Assembly (NCBI RefSeq): GCF_008635795.1
Contig: NZ_VWRQ01000026.1
Location: forward strand, 1-64,000
From: Paenibacillus tepidiphilus
Lineage (GTDB): Bacteria > Bacillota > Bacilli > Paenibacillales > Paenibacillaceae
Length of the DNA stretch: 64,000 nucleotides
Reading direction: 5' to 3'
Part shown: positions 8,812-17,972 of the stretch, piece after piece
Layout: every line of letters starts with the position of its first letter
Numbering within the stretch: position 1 is the stretch's first letter
The notes under the pieces: model-generated
Database searches by the model: none
Told to the model about the DNA's origin: nothing
What the model saw: only the letters and a program-made list of their open reading frames with translations
Position numbers and translations under genes: made by a program

Positions 8812-10512
8812 TTATTGAATATCCTTTCCGGTGAACAGCGAGGTTCTGGCCTTGACCAGCTCGGTATATTCCTTCTCCATCTCCTCGGCTCCCGCTTTGT
8901 TCAGTTCTTCGACGAAAGCGTCGTAAATCCGGTCAAAGTCCTCCGGCTTCGCCAGCACGGCTTCCGGAATCCGCTTGCCGACGATATCCTGGGTCTTCTG
9001 GTAAATAACCTGGTATTGTCCGTCAGTCGGAACGGGCATGTTGTATAGCGCGCCCCACTCCTTAACCGGGAGCTCATCCGCACTCGGGAACAGGTCCTTC
9101 CAGGTGGTTGCCTCGTATGCGGCCAGCGCTTCCTTCTCGGCATCCGAGTAAGCGGCCACAATCTGTTCCGGGAAATTTGTCGTATAATAATTGCCGGTGG
9201 AATCCTTCACTCCATCGCCGTAGCGCACGCCGAAGATCGAATAAAGGCCTATCCCCGTCTCCTTCGAGAAGCTTGCAGCATCATTTACCTTCCGGTCGAG
9301 GATATCGGCCGGTATAACGCGGGTGCCATTCTCTACATTGTATTGCTTGCCCTCCACTCCCCAGTTCCGCAGCACTTGTCCCTCGTCGGAGGAGAGCCAG
9401 TCAATGAACTTGATGGCACGGACCGGGTCCTCGCAGGCCGTCGTGATGCTGATGCCGTAGCCGTCGACGCCGATGGACTGCATCGCATGCTCCTTGAACT
9501 CCTCGCCCATCGTAACCGGGAAATGCGAATAGGTATATTCATCTTTGCCGGCTGCCTTCAAGGCATTCTCGGCATCCGCGTATTCCCATTCTACAGAGGT
9601 AAGGCCCAGTACGCGTCCGCTGGAGATTTTGGCTTTGTATTGGTCTTCCTGCTGTACGAAGGAATCCTTGTCCAGCAGACCGATGTTGTTCATATGATTC
9701 AGCCAGCGGAAATATTCCTTCTCCTCCGGCCGCTTGTAATGCAGGATCGCTTCATAGGTTTCCGGATCAACATGATACTCGCCGTCATTCATGCCTCCGG
9801 TTGTGATAGACGCCTGGTTGGTCACCGTAATCATCATCTTCCAGCCGTCGGCGTTCAGCGTGAGTGGAATAGTTGGCTGGCCGTCGGTTGTCGGATGCTT
9901 GGCCACGTATTCTTTCAGGACGTTCTCGAAATCCTGTACCGTCTTGATTTCCGGATACCCCAGCTCCTTCAATACCCGAAGCTGCACCTCGAAGCCGTTC
10001 GTTGCATCAAAGACCTGCTCGTCTACGCCGATATTGGTAGGAATCGAATAGATAGCCTGATCCTCAAGGCTGTATTTCATCCGGTTCATGTTCTCGCTCA
10101 TGACCTTCTTGATATTGGGTGCGTGCTTGTCGATCAGCTCGGTCAGATCGAGAATCGCTCCGGCGTCAACCAGCTTGCCGAGCTCGCCCTTGGCATAGAT
10201 CAGATCGGGATACTCCCCGCTCGCCGCCATCAATGAAATTTTATCCTGTCCGCCACCGCTGCCGACATCAAATTCTGCGTCCAGCGTGACGCCGGTTCTG
10301 GCTGTAATCTCCTTGCCGACATCATCCTGCATGGAATTCCAGCTTGGATTGGCATCCGCACCGAAGAAGGTAAAGCTGACCGGGGCGGTGTCGTCGCCGC
10401 CGTTGCCGTTCGCCGAATCTTTCGTACTGCCGTTGTTGCTGCAGCCTGCTGCAATAATCATGGTGCCTGCGAGCAAGGCCGCGCTTAGCTGCTTGGTTAA
10501 TCTGCTTTTCAT
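8812..10512 (-). CDS. Sugar-type ABC transporter substrate-binding lipoprotein (LplA-like)
   Basis: About 566 aa from the chosen ATG at 10512 (MKSRLTKQ), which has a run of six G ten bases upstream; an in-frame ATG 20 codons earlier lacks this spacing. The signal peptide ends in a lipobox (IIAAGC) followed by a Ser/Asn/Gly-rich linker, so the protein is a membrane-anchored lipoprotein. The body looks like the large Paenibacillus LplA/family 1 solute-binding proteins, which bind oligosaccharides or uronides. No permease genes lie beside it: downstream is a terminator and upstream a divergent AraC gene at 10662. It therefore appears to be an orphan binding protein controlled by that regulator (inference). 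Confidence 0.85.
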   Translation of the reverse strand: MKSRLTKQLSAALLAGTMIIAAGCSNNGSTKDSANGNGGDDTAPVSFTFFGADANPSWNSMQDDVGKEITARTGVTLDAEFDVGSGGGQDKISLMAASGEYPDLIYAKGELGKLVDAGAILDLTELIDKHAPNIKKVMSENMNRMKYSLEDQAIYSIPTNIGVDEQVFDATNGFEVQLRVLKELGYPEIKTVQDFENVLKEYVAKHPTTDGQPTIPLTLNADGWKMMITVTNQASITTGGMNDGEYHVDPETYEAILHYKRPEEKEYFRWLNHMNNIGLLDKDSFVQQEDQYKAKISSGRVLGLTSVEWEYADAENALKAAGKDEYTYSHFPVTMGEEFKEHAMQSIGVDGYGISITTACEDPVRAIKFIDWLSSDEGQVLRNWGVEGKQYNVENGTRVIPADILDRKVNDAASFSKETGIGLYSIFGVRYGDGVKDSTGNYYTTNFPEQIVAAYSDAEKEALAAYEATTWKDLFPSADELPVKEWGALYNMPVPTDGQYQVIYQKTQDIVGKRIPEAVLAKPEDFDRIYDAFVEELNKAGAEEMEKEYTELVKARTSLFTGKDIQ

Positions 10513-10661
10513 TTCCGTCATGCCCCCCATATGGCTGTATGATGTAAGTGAATTCGCTTTCACATCCCACATTTTAGCGGCAATAATGACGGAAAACCTT
10601 GATTTTTAGGTCATAAAATAGCATGATATAGCCATCCGATCTGTTTTGGGGTGAAAATTAA

Positions 10662-11522
10662 TTGAGTGATGTATATTTGAACTGGTTCACGCGGGATGAA
10701 CAATTCCCCTTTTTCATTCAGTATGGCGGTCATGAGGAAGAGATGTCGATGCACAGTCACGTAGACTTCTCCGAGCTGGTCATTGTCTTGAACGGGCATG
10801 CCACCCATATCATCCAGGGCGAGGAATCATTTATCAAGAAGGGGAATGTCTTTGTGGTCAACGGGGACACTCCCCACGCTTACATGGCCCCTTACGATTT
10901 CAGAATCTGCAATATTATGTACAAGCCGGAGATGCTGCGTTCAGCCGGACCGGATCTGCGGACCATGAACGGCTATCAGGCGCTGTTTATTCTGGAGCCT
11001 TACTTGCGCAGCATCAATCCTTTTAAAAGCAAGCTGAATATGTCCATCGCCGGCCTGGAAACCGTCGCTGCGCTCATTGCGGCCATGATCAGGGAATATG
11101 ATGAGCAGCCTCCCGGCTATCAGACCATGCTGGCCTCCCGGTTCATGGAGCTGGTTGTGTATCTGTCCCGCCAATATGACCATCAGGAGCAGGGCGTGGA
11201 CAGCAGTCTGATGCATTTGGCCAGCGCCATTTCCTACATTGAAGACCATTACCGTGAGCAGATTACGCTGGAAGAGATTGCTGCCAAATCCGATATATCG
11301 GTCAGACATTTGAACCGGATCTTCCGGTCTTATTATAAAACCACCCCGATTGCCTATCTGCAGCGCCTGCGGCTCCAGCAAGCCTGCACCCTGCTTAAGG
11401 AGACGAACGGCTCAATCACGGATATATCCTATGCATGCGGCTTCAACGACAGCAATTATCTCACTCGTCAATTCAAGAAGGCTTACGGTCTCTCTCCGAA
11501 AGCTTTCCGCAAAAGCCAGTAA
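10662..11522 (+). CDS. AraC family transcriptional regulator (TTG start)
   Basis: 286 aa. It begins with TTG at 10662, with GGGGTG nine bases upstream. The cupin region contains 'HSHVDFSELVIVLNGHATH' and 'FVVNGDTPHAY', the RhaS/AraC style of sugar-binding pocket. The C-terminal helix-turn-helix pair is at about 185-283 ('LEEIAAKSDISVRHLNRIF' and 'ITDISYACGFNDSNYLTRQF'). It is divergent from the LplA-like binding protein across about 150 bp, so it probably controls that gene. Three AraC regulators within 5 kb suggest several independently sensed sugars. Confidence 0.9.
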   Translation: MSDVYLNWFTRDEQFPFFIQYGGHEEEMSMHSHVDFSELVIVLNGHATHIIQGEESFIKKGNVFVVNGDTPHAYMAPYDFRICNIMYKPEMLRSAGPDLRTMNGYQALFILEPYLRSINPFKSKLNMSIAGLETVAALIAAMIREYDEQPPGYQTMLASRFMELVVYLSRQYDHQEQGVDSSLMHLASAISYIEDHYREQITLEEIAAKSDISVRHLNRIFRSYYKTTPIAYLQRLRLQQACTLLKETNGSITDISYACGFNDSNYLTRQFKKAYGLSPKAFRKSQ

Positions 11523-11652
11523 CCTCCCCGGACGGTTAGTATGCCGCACTGTACATTGGCCTTTTTTCCGGCGCAAGGCGCTCTTCAGGAAGCTGTCTCA
11601 TACAATGGCATAAAGCTTTGTGTGGATGAATCAGACCTACTGAGGTGAAACG

Positions 11653-12792
11653 ATGGCTGTATCCAATCATGAGGACGGGCAACCCAAGGAGTATTACAGC
11701 AGCATTGAGGAGTGGACCCAGGCAACAGCGAAGAAGGATACCGGGCAAGAATCCGGCCGGATCATCCCGTTCGACTTCGGCGGAATGGCCGATTTCAGGG
11801 CAGCGCGAAGCCTGGAGCAGCAGGTTCATCCGGCGCTTACCCCCTACCGGCTTCAGCCCTCCGGGGGCTATCTGGCCGTCATTCCCGGCGGAAAGATATG
11901 GGGCAGCACCGGCACCGTGTTATCGGCTGATGGCAGGCTGATCTTTGAGCTGTCGCAGGAATACGATTCTCAGGAACACCGTATGCTTACAGCGGATGAG
12001 CACCCGGTGTTCCGTCAGTGGAACTCTCCGTACTTGCTGGAGGTTCCCGGGACGGTGGCGGTGTTGAGCTTTTGCGGCAGTCCTAATTATTATCACTGGC
12101 TCTATGATGTACTGCCGCGGTATGCAATGCTTCAGGCTGCCGGAATCCATTACACCGCGCTTGTGATGAACCCGAATCCTTACGGAGCGTTCGTAGAGGA
12201 GACCTTTGCCATGCTGGGCATTCCCGAAGCGGCAGTCATCCGCGCATCGCCCGGCCTCTATATGCGTCCCGGGCAGCTGCTGGTTCCTTCCCTGATGATG
12301 AATTCTCATTATCCGCCATGGACAACGCAGACCCTGCGCCGGCTGCTGCTGCCCTATAGGGACCTGGCATTATGCACACCGGGACGGATATTCGTCTCCC
12401 GCCGCCATGCCGAAGCCCGGCGCATAGTCAACGAAGAGGACGTTGTTCACTGTCTGGAGCAATACGGCTTCACTTCGGTCTGTCTGGAGGATTATACGGT
12501 GGCGGAGCAGATTCAAATGTTTGCCGCCGCCGATGCCATCGCCGGGCCGCATGGCGCGGGCCTGGCCAACCTCGCCTTTTGCCGGCCGGGTACCAAGGTC
12601 ATTGAAATATTCCATGAGAGGCATATTGTACCGACCTACTGGATGATCAGCAATCACAATGACCTCGATTATTACATGCTCTATGCCAAGGGTTGCCCGA
12701 ATCCCGCCGTGCCTTATACCGGCCTGGAGGATATCCGGGTGGACACGGAGCGATTAAGGCAAACTCTCGATTTGGCGGAGCTGAATGCTTGA
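11653..12792 (+). CDS. Glycosyltransferase family 61 protein
   Basis: 379 aa. It matches the GT61/DUF563 pattern: 'NYYHWLYDVLPRYAMLQAAG' near residue 140, 'IFVSRRHAEARRIVNEEDV' near 250, and 'AAADAIAGPHGAGLANLAFC' followed by 'VIEIF' near 300. Family members transfer xylose, GlcNAc or similar sugars to glycans. In Firmicutes they are usually linked to surface polysaccharide or glycoprotein synthesis. No signal peptide or membrane helix is seen. ATG at 11653 follows a GAGGTG site. It stands alone and is closed by the terminator at 12817. The acceptor is unknown. Confidence 0.85.
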   Translation: MAVSNHEDGQPKEYYSSIEEWTQATAKKDTGQESGRIIPFDFGGMADFRAARSLEQQVHPALTPYRLQPSGGYLAVIPGGKIWGSTGTVLSADGRLIFELSQEYDSQEHRMLTADEHPVFRQWNSPYLLEVPGTVAVLSFCGSPNYYHWLYDVLPRYAMLQAAGIHYTALVMNPNPYGAFVEETFAMLGIPEAAVIRASPGLYMRPGQLLVPSLMMNSHYPPWTTQTLRRLLLPYRDLALCTPGRIFVSRRHAEARRIVNEEDVVHCLEQYGFTSVCLEDYTVAEQIQMFAAADAIAGPHGAGLANLAFCRPGTKVIEIFHERHIVPTYWMISNHNDLDYYMLYAKGCPNPAVPYTGLEDIRVDTERLRQTLDLAELNA

Positions 12793-12816
12793 GGACGGCA
12801 ACCCGATAAATGCAGA

Positions 12817-12844
12817 AAGACCTGCTCCCGTTGGAGCAGGTCTT
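12817..12844. terminator. Bidirectional terminator
   Basis: A perfect stem (AAGACCTGCTCC, CGTT loop, GGAGCAGGTCTT) is followed by T-rich sequence. It separates the convergent GT61 gene and aldo/keto reductase gene. Confidence 0.88.
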
Positions 12845-12869
12845 ATTCATAGTCTATCGGCGCAGCGGT

Positions 12870-13847
12870 CTATCCGACACGTCTGGTGAATGGCGCGAAC
12901 CCAAGAATCTTCTCTATCCGCTCCAGCGCATCGGCCGGAATCGTGAATCCGCTGGCCTGGACATTGCCGAGCAGCTGGCGGGTGCTGGACGCACCGGTAA
13001 TGACGCTGCTGATGATGCTGCGGCGCAGAATCCAGGAAAGGGCCAGCACGGACAGGCTTACCCCGAGTTCATCGGCGATTAGCTGCAGCTCATGCACCTT
13101 GTCCAGGTTCTCATCCGTCAACAGGGCGTTGATCTGCTTATCCGCCTGGTGCGTTGCCCGGGAGCCCTCCGGCAACGGCTCACCCTTCCGGTATTTGCCG
13201 GTAAGCAGCCCCTGTGCCAGTGGCGAGAACGGCACAATACCGATGCCGTGCTCTTCGCAGACCTCAACGATTTCATGCTCAATGTAGCGGTCGAACATAT
13301 GATACTGTGGCTGAATTACTGACATCGGACGGAGCCCCATATCTTTGATAATGCCGACGGCTTTATTAATTCTCGCCGCGCTCCACTCCTCGCTGACCCC
13401 GTAATACAGAATTTTGCCCTGGGCCACCAGGTCACTGAGTGCCTGCAGCGTCTCTTCCATCGGTGTCGTAGGATCGAAGCGGTGACAGAAATACAAATCC
13501 ACATAATCGACCTGCATATTCTTCAAGGTATTATCGATCTGATGAAAGATATGCTTGCGTGAGAGCCCGCGTTCGTTGACGCTTGGACCCGACGGGAAAA
13601 AGACCTTGCTGGAAATGACGTAGGAGCTTCTGGAGAATTGCTTAAGCGTAGCCCCTAAATGCCGTTCTGCTTCCCCGCCGCTGTAGGCATCCGCACAATC
13701 GAAGAAATTGACACCGTTCTCATAAGCCTGCTTAATAATATCACCAGCTGCAGCTCCGGCTGCAGTGTCCTTCAAATCGGTCATCCAGCTGCCCAGCGCC
13801 ACCTCACTCAGCTTCAGTCCCGATCTGCCCATATTGCGGTATTCCAT
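12870..13847 (-). CDS. Aldo/keto reductase
   Basis: About 325 aa from ATG at 13847 (MEYRNMGRSGLKLSEV), which has GGGGGCG five bases upstream; the earlier in-frame ATG has no such site. The AKR active-site tetrad is visible: Asp and Tyr in 'FFDCADAYSGGEAERHLG', Lys in 'VISSKVFF' and His in 'DLYFCHRFD'. The block 'GIVPFSPLAQGLLTGKYRKG' places it with potassium-channel beta-subunit-like/YrpG-type NADPH-dependent reductases of aldehydes and ketones. It is soluble and monocistronic; its physiological substrate cannot be read from sequence. Confidence 0.9.
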   Translation of the reverse strand: MEYRNMGRSGLKLSEVALGSWMTDLKDTAAGAAAGDIIKQAYENGVNFFDCADAYSGGEAERHLGATLKQFSRSSYVISSKVFFPSGPSVNERGLSRKHIFHQIDNTLKNMQVDYVDLYFCHRFDPTTPMEETLQALSDLVAQGKILYYGVSEEWSAARINKAVGIIKDMGLRPMSVIQPQYHMFDRYIEHEIVEVCEEHGIGIVPFSPLAQGLLTGKYRKGEPLPEGSRATHQADKQINALLTDENLDKVHELQLIADELGVSLSVLALSWILRRSIISSVITGASSTRQLLGNVQASGFTIPADALERIEKILGFAPFTRRVG

Positions 13848-13935
13848 GATTTCGCCCCCTGTTTGATGCATGTTGTTATGTACTTGCCAAGTATATCATT
13901 TCTCCGCCGAAAGTCAGCAATTATTCCGATATTAA

Positions 13936-13967
13936 CAGAAAACAAGCCACGCATTTACGTGACTTGT
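13936..13967 (-). terminator. Terminator overlapping a stop codon
   Basis: On the minus strand ACAAGTCACG pairs with CGTGGCTTGT (one G-T wobble), followed by TTTTCTGTT. The TAA stop of the gene ending at 13955 lies inside the hairpin loop. Confidence 0.7.
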
Positions 13968-14857
13968 GAGGTTAACCGCTGCTGGAGAACTGCAGCCAGC
14001 TCTTCGGCTGTATCCCATACCATGGGACGGATATCATGAGGCTGTACGGACAGGTTATCGGCGGCGCTTCTGTGAACGGTCCAGATCACCGGGATACCGG
14101 AACCCAGCGCATATCCGCCCATGAAATAAATCCCGGATGCCGGGCCGGTGAGGTCTGCAATAATCAGCTGGCTGTCCGAGATCTGCTCCAGCGGACTGGT
14201 TCCCTGCTGCTGCGTGTCTTTGGCGGCCAGGAGCTCCGGTTTATATCCGCACTGTTCGATTCGCGGCAGCAGCGCTTCTGTCCAGTCAGTTAGCCATCTG
14301 TCTTCATCCGCCAGCAGCACGGAGCAGGGCTTCAGCGGCTTGCCTCCCGCTGCGGCGACGGCTTCGCTCCAGCCCGCTTCCGTCAGCTTGAAGGTCATAC
14401 CCTCGCGGATCAGCAGCTGCTCACCCTGCAGCTTGTCGATAATATAGACAAGCTCCTGCAGGTTGGCGGAGTAGGTCAGGTTATAGCTTCTGGCGAGCGG
14501 CTGGATGACAACCGGCTCCAGCGGTCCCGCGGTATGCCTGCAGATATATTGGAGCAGCCGGCTGCCTTTATCCTCAATAGTCACAGGAATATCCTGATGC
14601 TTCACAATGTCAGGCAAATCCCCGGCGGACAGTACAAGCTTATCGCCGTGGTCCGTCCGCTCCCGGATATATGCCGATATAATATGGAACATCTCGCGCT
14701 TCTGCGGGTAAGGCAGCGTATTGACGGCTTCGTAGCTGTCGCTCAGCAGGCCGTACGACCCGCCGGGCGAACAGGTGCAGCCGATATATTTATCATAATT
14801 CCCTACTTGTTCAGTGGGAACAATATCATCGCAGAACAAACAATGCTTCTTCAGCAT
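13955..14857 (-). CDS. Zinc-ribbon protein with TIR/deoxyribosyltransferase-like C-terminal domain
   Basis: 300 aa, not a family I can name. The N-terminus carries CxxC (C7, C10) and CxC (C28, C30), a probable metal-binding ribbon. The middle (about 90-170) is helical and ends in a winged-helix-like 'MTFKLTEAGWSEA'. The C-terminal ~110 residues contain 'SDSQLIIADLTGPASGIYFMGGYALGSGIPVIW' as an interrupted motif, resembling the fold of nucleoside 2-deoxyribosyltransferases and TIR-like nucleotide hydrolases. The position where those enzymes usually carry the catalytic Glu reads Met here. It could be a sensor or effector of nucleotide signalling, or a degenerate binding domain. It is monocistronic, with its own terminator at the stop codon. 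Confidence 0.6.
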   Translation of the reverse strand: MLKKHCLFCDDIVPTEQVGNYDKYIGCTCSPGGSYGLLSDSYEAVNTLPYPQKREMFHIISAYIRERTDHGDKLVLSAGDLPDIVKHQDIPVTIEDKGSRLLQYICRHTAGPLEPVVIQPLARSYNLTYSANLQELVYIIDKLQGEQLLIREGMTFKLTEAGWSEAVAAAGGKPLKPCSVLLADEDRWLTDWTEALLPRIEQCGYKPELLAAKDTQQQGTSPLEQISDSQLIIADLTGPASGIYFMGGYALGSGIPVIWTVHRSAADNLSVQPHDIRPMVWDTAEELAAVLQQRLTSQVT

Positions 14858-14964
14858 GACAATGGATCACCTCATCTTCAAGTGTTACCCATTACCTTAA
14901 CAAGATTTACGTGAAAAGTCACAAGAAGATATTTCCTGTCCCGTGACCGCAGCCTTAACATTAC

Positions 14965-14992
14965 AGCAAAAAAGCAGAGCATCGCTCTGCTT
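14965..14992 (-). terminator. Terminator of the opp operon
   Basis: On the minus strand AAGCAGAGC, GAT loop, GCTCTGCTT is followed by TTTTGC, 75 bp after the oppF stop. This is a textbook intrinsic terminator. Confidence 0.88.
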
Positions 14993-15067
14993 CAAAGTCT
15001 GAATTATTCATGCCCAGATTGGTGCATGTTGTGAGTATTTGCCCTACGCGATTTCACAGGCGGCAGC

Positions 15068-16057
15068 TTAATTGGCATTCACCATCAGCAGGTTCTGCGT
15101 CTCCTCCACGCGGTGGCAGGCGGCGACATGGCACTCGGCTACCGTGCGCTGCAGCGGCTTGGCACTTCTGCAAATATCCGTAGCATACGGGCAGCGCGGA
15201 TGGAAGGTGCAGCCGCTTGGCGGGTTCAGCGGAGACGGAACCTCGCCCTGAATGTAGACCATCTCCTGCTTCTGCTCCGGCGACTCCGGCACCCTCAGAA
15301 TCGAATCGAGCAGGACTTGGGTATATGGATGCGTCGGCGTCTTGAACAATTCCTCCGCCGGCGCTTGCTCTACCACCTCGCCCAGATACAGCACGGCGAT
15401 ATCATCACTTAAGTACTCCACCACCGCCAAATTATGCGAGATAAAGATATACGTCAGGTTGAATTCCTTCTGCAGATCGCGCAGCAGCTGAATAACCTGA
15501 ACCTGTATGGAGACGTCCAGCGCAGAGACCGGCTCGTCGCAGATGATCAGCTTCGGATTAAGCGACAGCGCTCTGGCGATGCCGACCCGCTGCAACTGTC
15601 CGCCGGACAGCTCATGCGGATAGGCATACTGGATCTCGGCGGGCAGCCCGACCTTCTCCAGCAGCTCGGTCATCCGTTCACGGCGGCTGGCCTTGGTCCC
15701 TAGCTTGTGGATCGCCATCGCGTCTTCAATGGCATCGCCTACGGTCATCCGCGGGCTAAGGCTCGCCTTCGGGTCCTGGAAGATGATCTGCATATCCCGG
15801 CGCAAGGCCCGCAGCTTCACTTTCGAGAGCTTGGAGAGGTCTGCGCCGTCAAAATAAATCTTCCCTTTGTCGGACTCCAGCAGCCGCAGCACCATCCGTC
15901 CGAGCGTCGACTTACCCGAGCCGCTCTCGCCGACAAGCCCCAGTGTCTTCCCGGCCTCCAGGGTAAACGAGACATTTTCGATGGCATGCAGCTTTTTGCC
16001 CTGCACACGGAAAGTCTTTGAGACATTTTCTACACGCAGCAGCGGTTTAGCGGACAT
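15068..16057 (-). CDS. oppF: Oligopeptide ABC transporter ATP-binding protein OppF
   Basis: 329 aa from ATG at 16057 (MSAKPLLRVENVSKTF), which overlaps the oppD stop by 11 bp and has GGAGG in the end of oppD. Walker A is GESGSGKS, the signature is LSGGQLQRVGIARAL, and Walker B is LIICDEPVSALD. The C-terminal oligopeptide-transporter segment contains 'CTFHPRCPYATDIC', the Cys-containing motif of Opp/Dpp ATPases, which can hold an iron-sulfur cluster in some members. With OppD it powers peptide uptake through OppBC at the cytoplasmic face of the membrane. It is the last gene of the operon. Confidence 0.93.
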   Translation of the reverse strand: MSAKPLLRVENVSKTFRVQGKKLHAIENVSFTLEAGKTLGLVGESGSGKSTLGRMVLRLLESDKGKIYFDGADLSKLSKVKLRALRRDMQIIFQDPKASLSPRMTVGDAIEDAMAIHKLGTKASRRERMTELLEKVGLPAEIQYAYPHELSGGQLQRVGIARALSLNPKLIICDEPVSALDVSIQVQVIQLLRDLQKEFNLTYIFISHNLAVVEYLSDDIAVLYLGEVVEQAPAEELFKTPTHPYTQVLLDSILRVPESPEQKQEMVYIQGEVPSPLNPPSGCTFHPRCPYATDICRSAKPLQRTVAECHVAACHRVEETQNLLMVNAN

Positions 16058-17033
16058 GGCAGGCCACCTCCTCGGCATGATGGCAGGCGATTTCATGATC
16101 GGTACCAAAAACCCGCAGCCGGGGTACTTCCTGATGGCAGCGTTCAGTTGTATAGGAGCATCGTTCGGCAAAAGGGCAGCCGGTCAATACCGCTGTCAGC
16201 GTCTTTGCCGTCTTCGGAATAGGCAGGATTTCTTTTCCTTTATGGCCCACTTCGATAATGGACCGCTTGAGCCCCAGTGAATACGGATGCGCCGCCTCGC
16301 GGATGAACTGATCCGTCGTCGCTTTCTCCATAATCTGCCCGCCGTACATGACGATGATCTTGTCGCAGAAATTGGTGGCGAGTCCGAAGTCATGCGTTAC
16401 CATGACGACGCTCATCCCGCGCTTGCGGCGCAGCTCCTGCAGGAGCGCCAGAATCTGCATCTGTACCGTTACATCAAGCGCCGTCGTCGGTTCATCGGCG
16501 ATCAGCAGCTGCGGCTCACAGGCCAGGGCGATGGCGATCATAATGCGCTGGCGCATCCCGCCGGAGAATTCATGGGGGTAGCTTTTAAAACGCGATTTGG
16601 GATCCGGAATCCCCATTTCCTGCAGCAGCTGCAGCGTCCGGTCGAACGCTTCCTTGCGGCTTGCATATTGATGCGTCAGCATCGCTTCCATAATCTGATC
16701 CCCGATGCGCATGATCGGATTGAGGCTGGTCATCGGGTCCTGGAACACCACGCCGATATCGCGTCCGCGGATATCCTCAAGCTGCTTCGGACGCAGCTTA
16801 AGCAGATTCCTCCCCTGAAAATTGGCCGTGCCTGATGTGATTTTACCGTTCTCGCGCAGCAGTCCGATCGAGGACATCAGGGTAACCGATTTACCCGAGC
16901 CGCTCTCGCCGACAATGCCCAGCGCTTCATTCGCCTCAATCGAGAAGCTGACCCCGTTTACGGCGAATACTTCATCTTCGCTTCTGGAGAATTTCACATG
17001 TAGATCATCTATGGACAGCAGCGGTTCGCCCAT
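16047..17033 (-). CDS. oppD: Oligopeptide ABC transporter ATP-binding protein OppD
   Basis: 328 aa. Walker A is GESGSGKSVTLMSS, the signature is FSGGMRQRIMIAIAL, and Walker B is LLIADEPTTALDVTVQ. The C-terminal oligo_HPY-type segment has 'CPFAERCSYTTERC'. It is the first of the two ATPases that energise oligopeptide import. It starts one base after the oppC stop, so translation is probably coupled. Confidence 0.93.
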   Translation of the reverse strand: MGEPLLSIDDLHVKFSRSEDEVFAVNGVSFSIEANEALGIVGESGSGKSVTLMSSIGLLRENGKITSGTANFQGRNLLKLRPKQLEDIRGRDIGVVFQDPMTSLNPIMRIGDQIMEAMLTHQYASRKEAFDRTLQLLQEMGIPDPKSRFKSYPHEFSGGMRQRIMIAIALACEPQLLIADEPTTALDVTVQMQILALLQELRRKRGMSVVMVTHDFGLATNFCDKIIVMYGGQIMEKATTDQFIREAAHPYSLGLKRSIIEVGHKGKEILPIPKTAKTLTAVLTGCPFAERCSYTTERCHQEVPRLRVFGTDHEIACHHAEEVACHVR

Positions 17034-17034
17034 G

Positions 17035-17934
17035 TCAATTGCCCCCTTTCGGACTGAATGCTTCCTGGAGACCGTCTGCTACGAACAGAAACGACAGCAG
17101 GGTAATGGCAAAGATACCTGCCGGAAAATACAGCAGCCACGGAAACCCGAGGATGTTCTCGCTCGCCTGGGCGATCATGCTGCCGAAGGACGGAATCGGC
17201 GGCCGCAGCCCCATGCCGAAGATGCTGAGCCCCGCGATCTGGATCAAATCGCCGGGAATGCCGAAGGCCAGTGCGACCCCCATGCTTCCGACGACATTGG
17301 GCAGCATATAGCGCCGCGCAATATGCGCCTGGGAAGCGCCCAGTGCCCGCGCTGCCTCCACCATCTCGCCGTCCCGCATGCTGAGCACCAGGCTGCGGAT
17401 GAGCCGCGCATATCCTGCCCAGCCGGGAATGCCGATCGCCAGAATCAGGGACAGATATCCCCGCCCCAGCATGATGACCAGAATGAGGGCGAACAGAAAT
17501 CCCGGTAAGGTCATCATGAAATCAACTGCACGCATGATGATAACGTCTGCGAGACCGCCGCGCAGTCCGGCCCACAGACCGAGGATAATTCCGATAATGA
17601 AGCTGACCAGCGTAGCGCCGATGGCAATGATCAGCGCGCTGCGGATACTGTACAGAATCTGGCTGAACATATCATGGCCCACATTGTCCGTACCAAAGAT
17701 ATGTTTCCAGGTCGGCCCTTGATTGATCGCCAGGAAATCGCCTGTACGGTAGTCATACGGTGCCACCCACGGCCCGATGATCCCGGCCAGTACGAAGATT
17801 ACCACCCAGACTAAGCCGATGACGGCGAGGCGGTGTCTCTTGAACCGCTTCCAGCCCTGGTATAGCTGGGACCGCCGGCGCTGCTTGCTGACAGCCGTAT
17901 CCGGCGATTGTGTTGCTGTAACCGTACTTGCCAA
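17035..17934 (-). CDS. oppC: Oligopeptide ABC transporter permease OppC
   Basis: 299 aa. An N-terminal cytoplasmic tail and the OppC_N helix ('HRLAVIGLVWVVIFVLAGIIG') precede the five-helix permease domain, with the EAA loop at 'VEAARALGASQAHIARRYMLPN'. It forms the membrane channel with OppB. It lies 38 bp after oppB and 1 bp before oppD. Confidence 0.93.
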   Translation of the reverse strand: MASTVTATQSPDTAVSKQRRRSQLYQGWKRFKRHRLAVIGLVWVVIFVLAGIIGPWVAPYDYRTGDFLAINQGPTWKHIFGTDNVGHDMFSQILYSIRSALIIAIGATLVSFIIGIILGLWAGLRGGLADVIIMRAVDFMMTLPGFLFALILVIMLGRGYLSLILAIGIPGWAGYARLIRSLVLSMRDGEMVEAARALGASQAHIARRYMLPNVVGSMGVALAFGIPGDLIQIAGLSIFGMGLRPPIPSFGSMIAQASENILGFPWLLYFPAGIFAITLLSFLFVADGLQEAFSPKGGN

Positions 17935-17972
17935 TGGCTCCCCCTCCTATGCTTGTAGAAATGCTTCGCGGA

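Noticed and set aside
16058-16171. N-terminal extension of OppF
   Set aside because: It overlaps oppD by more than 120 bp and encodes nothing family-like; ATG at 16057 with GGAGG is the normal start.
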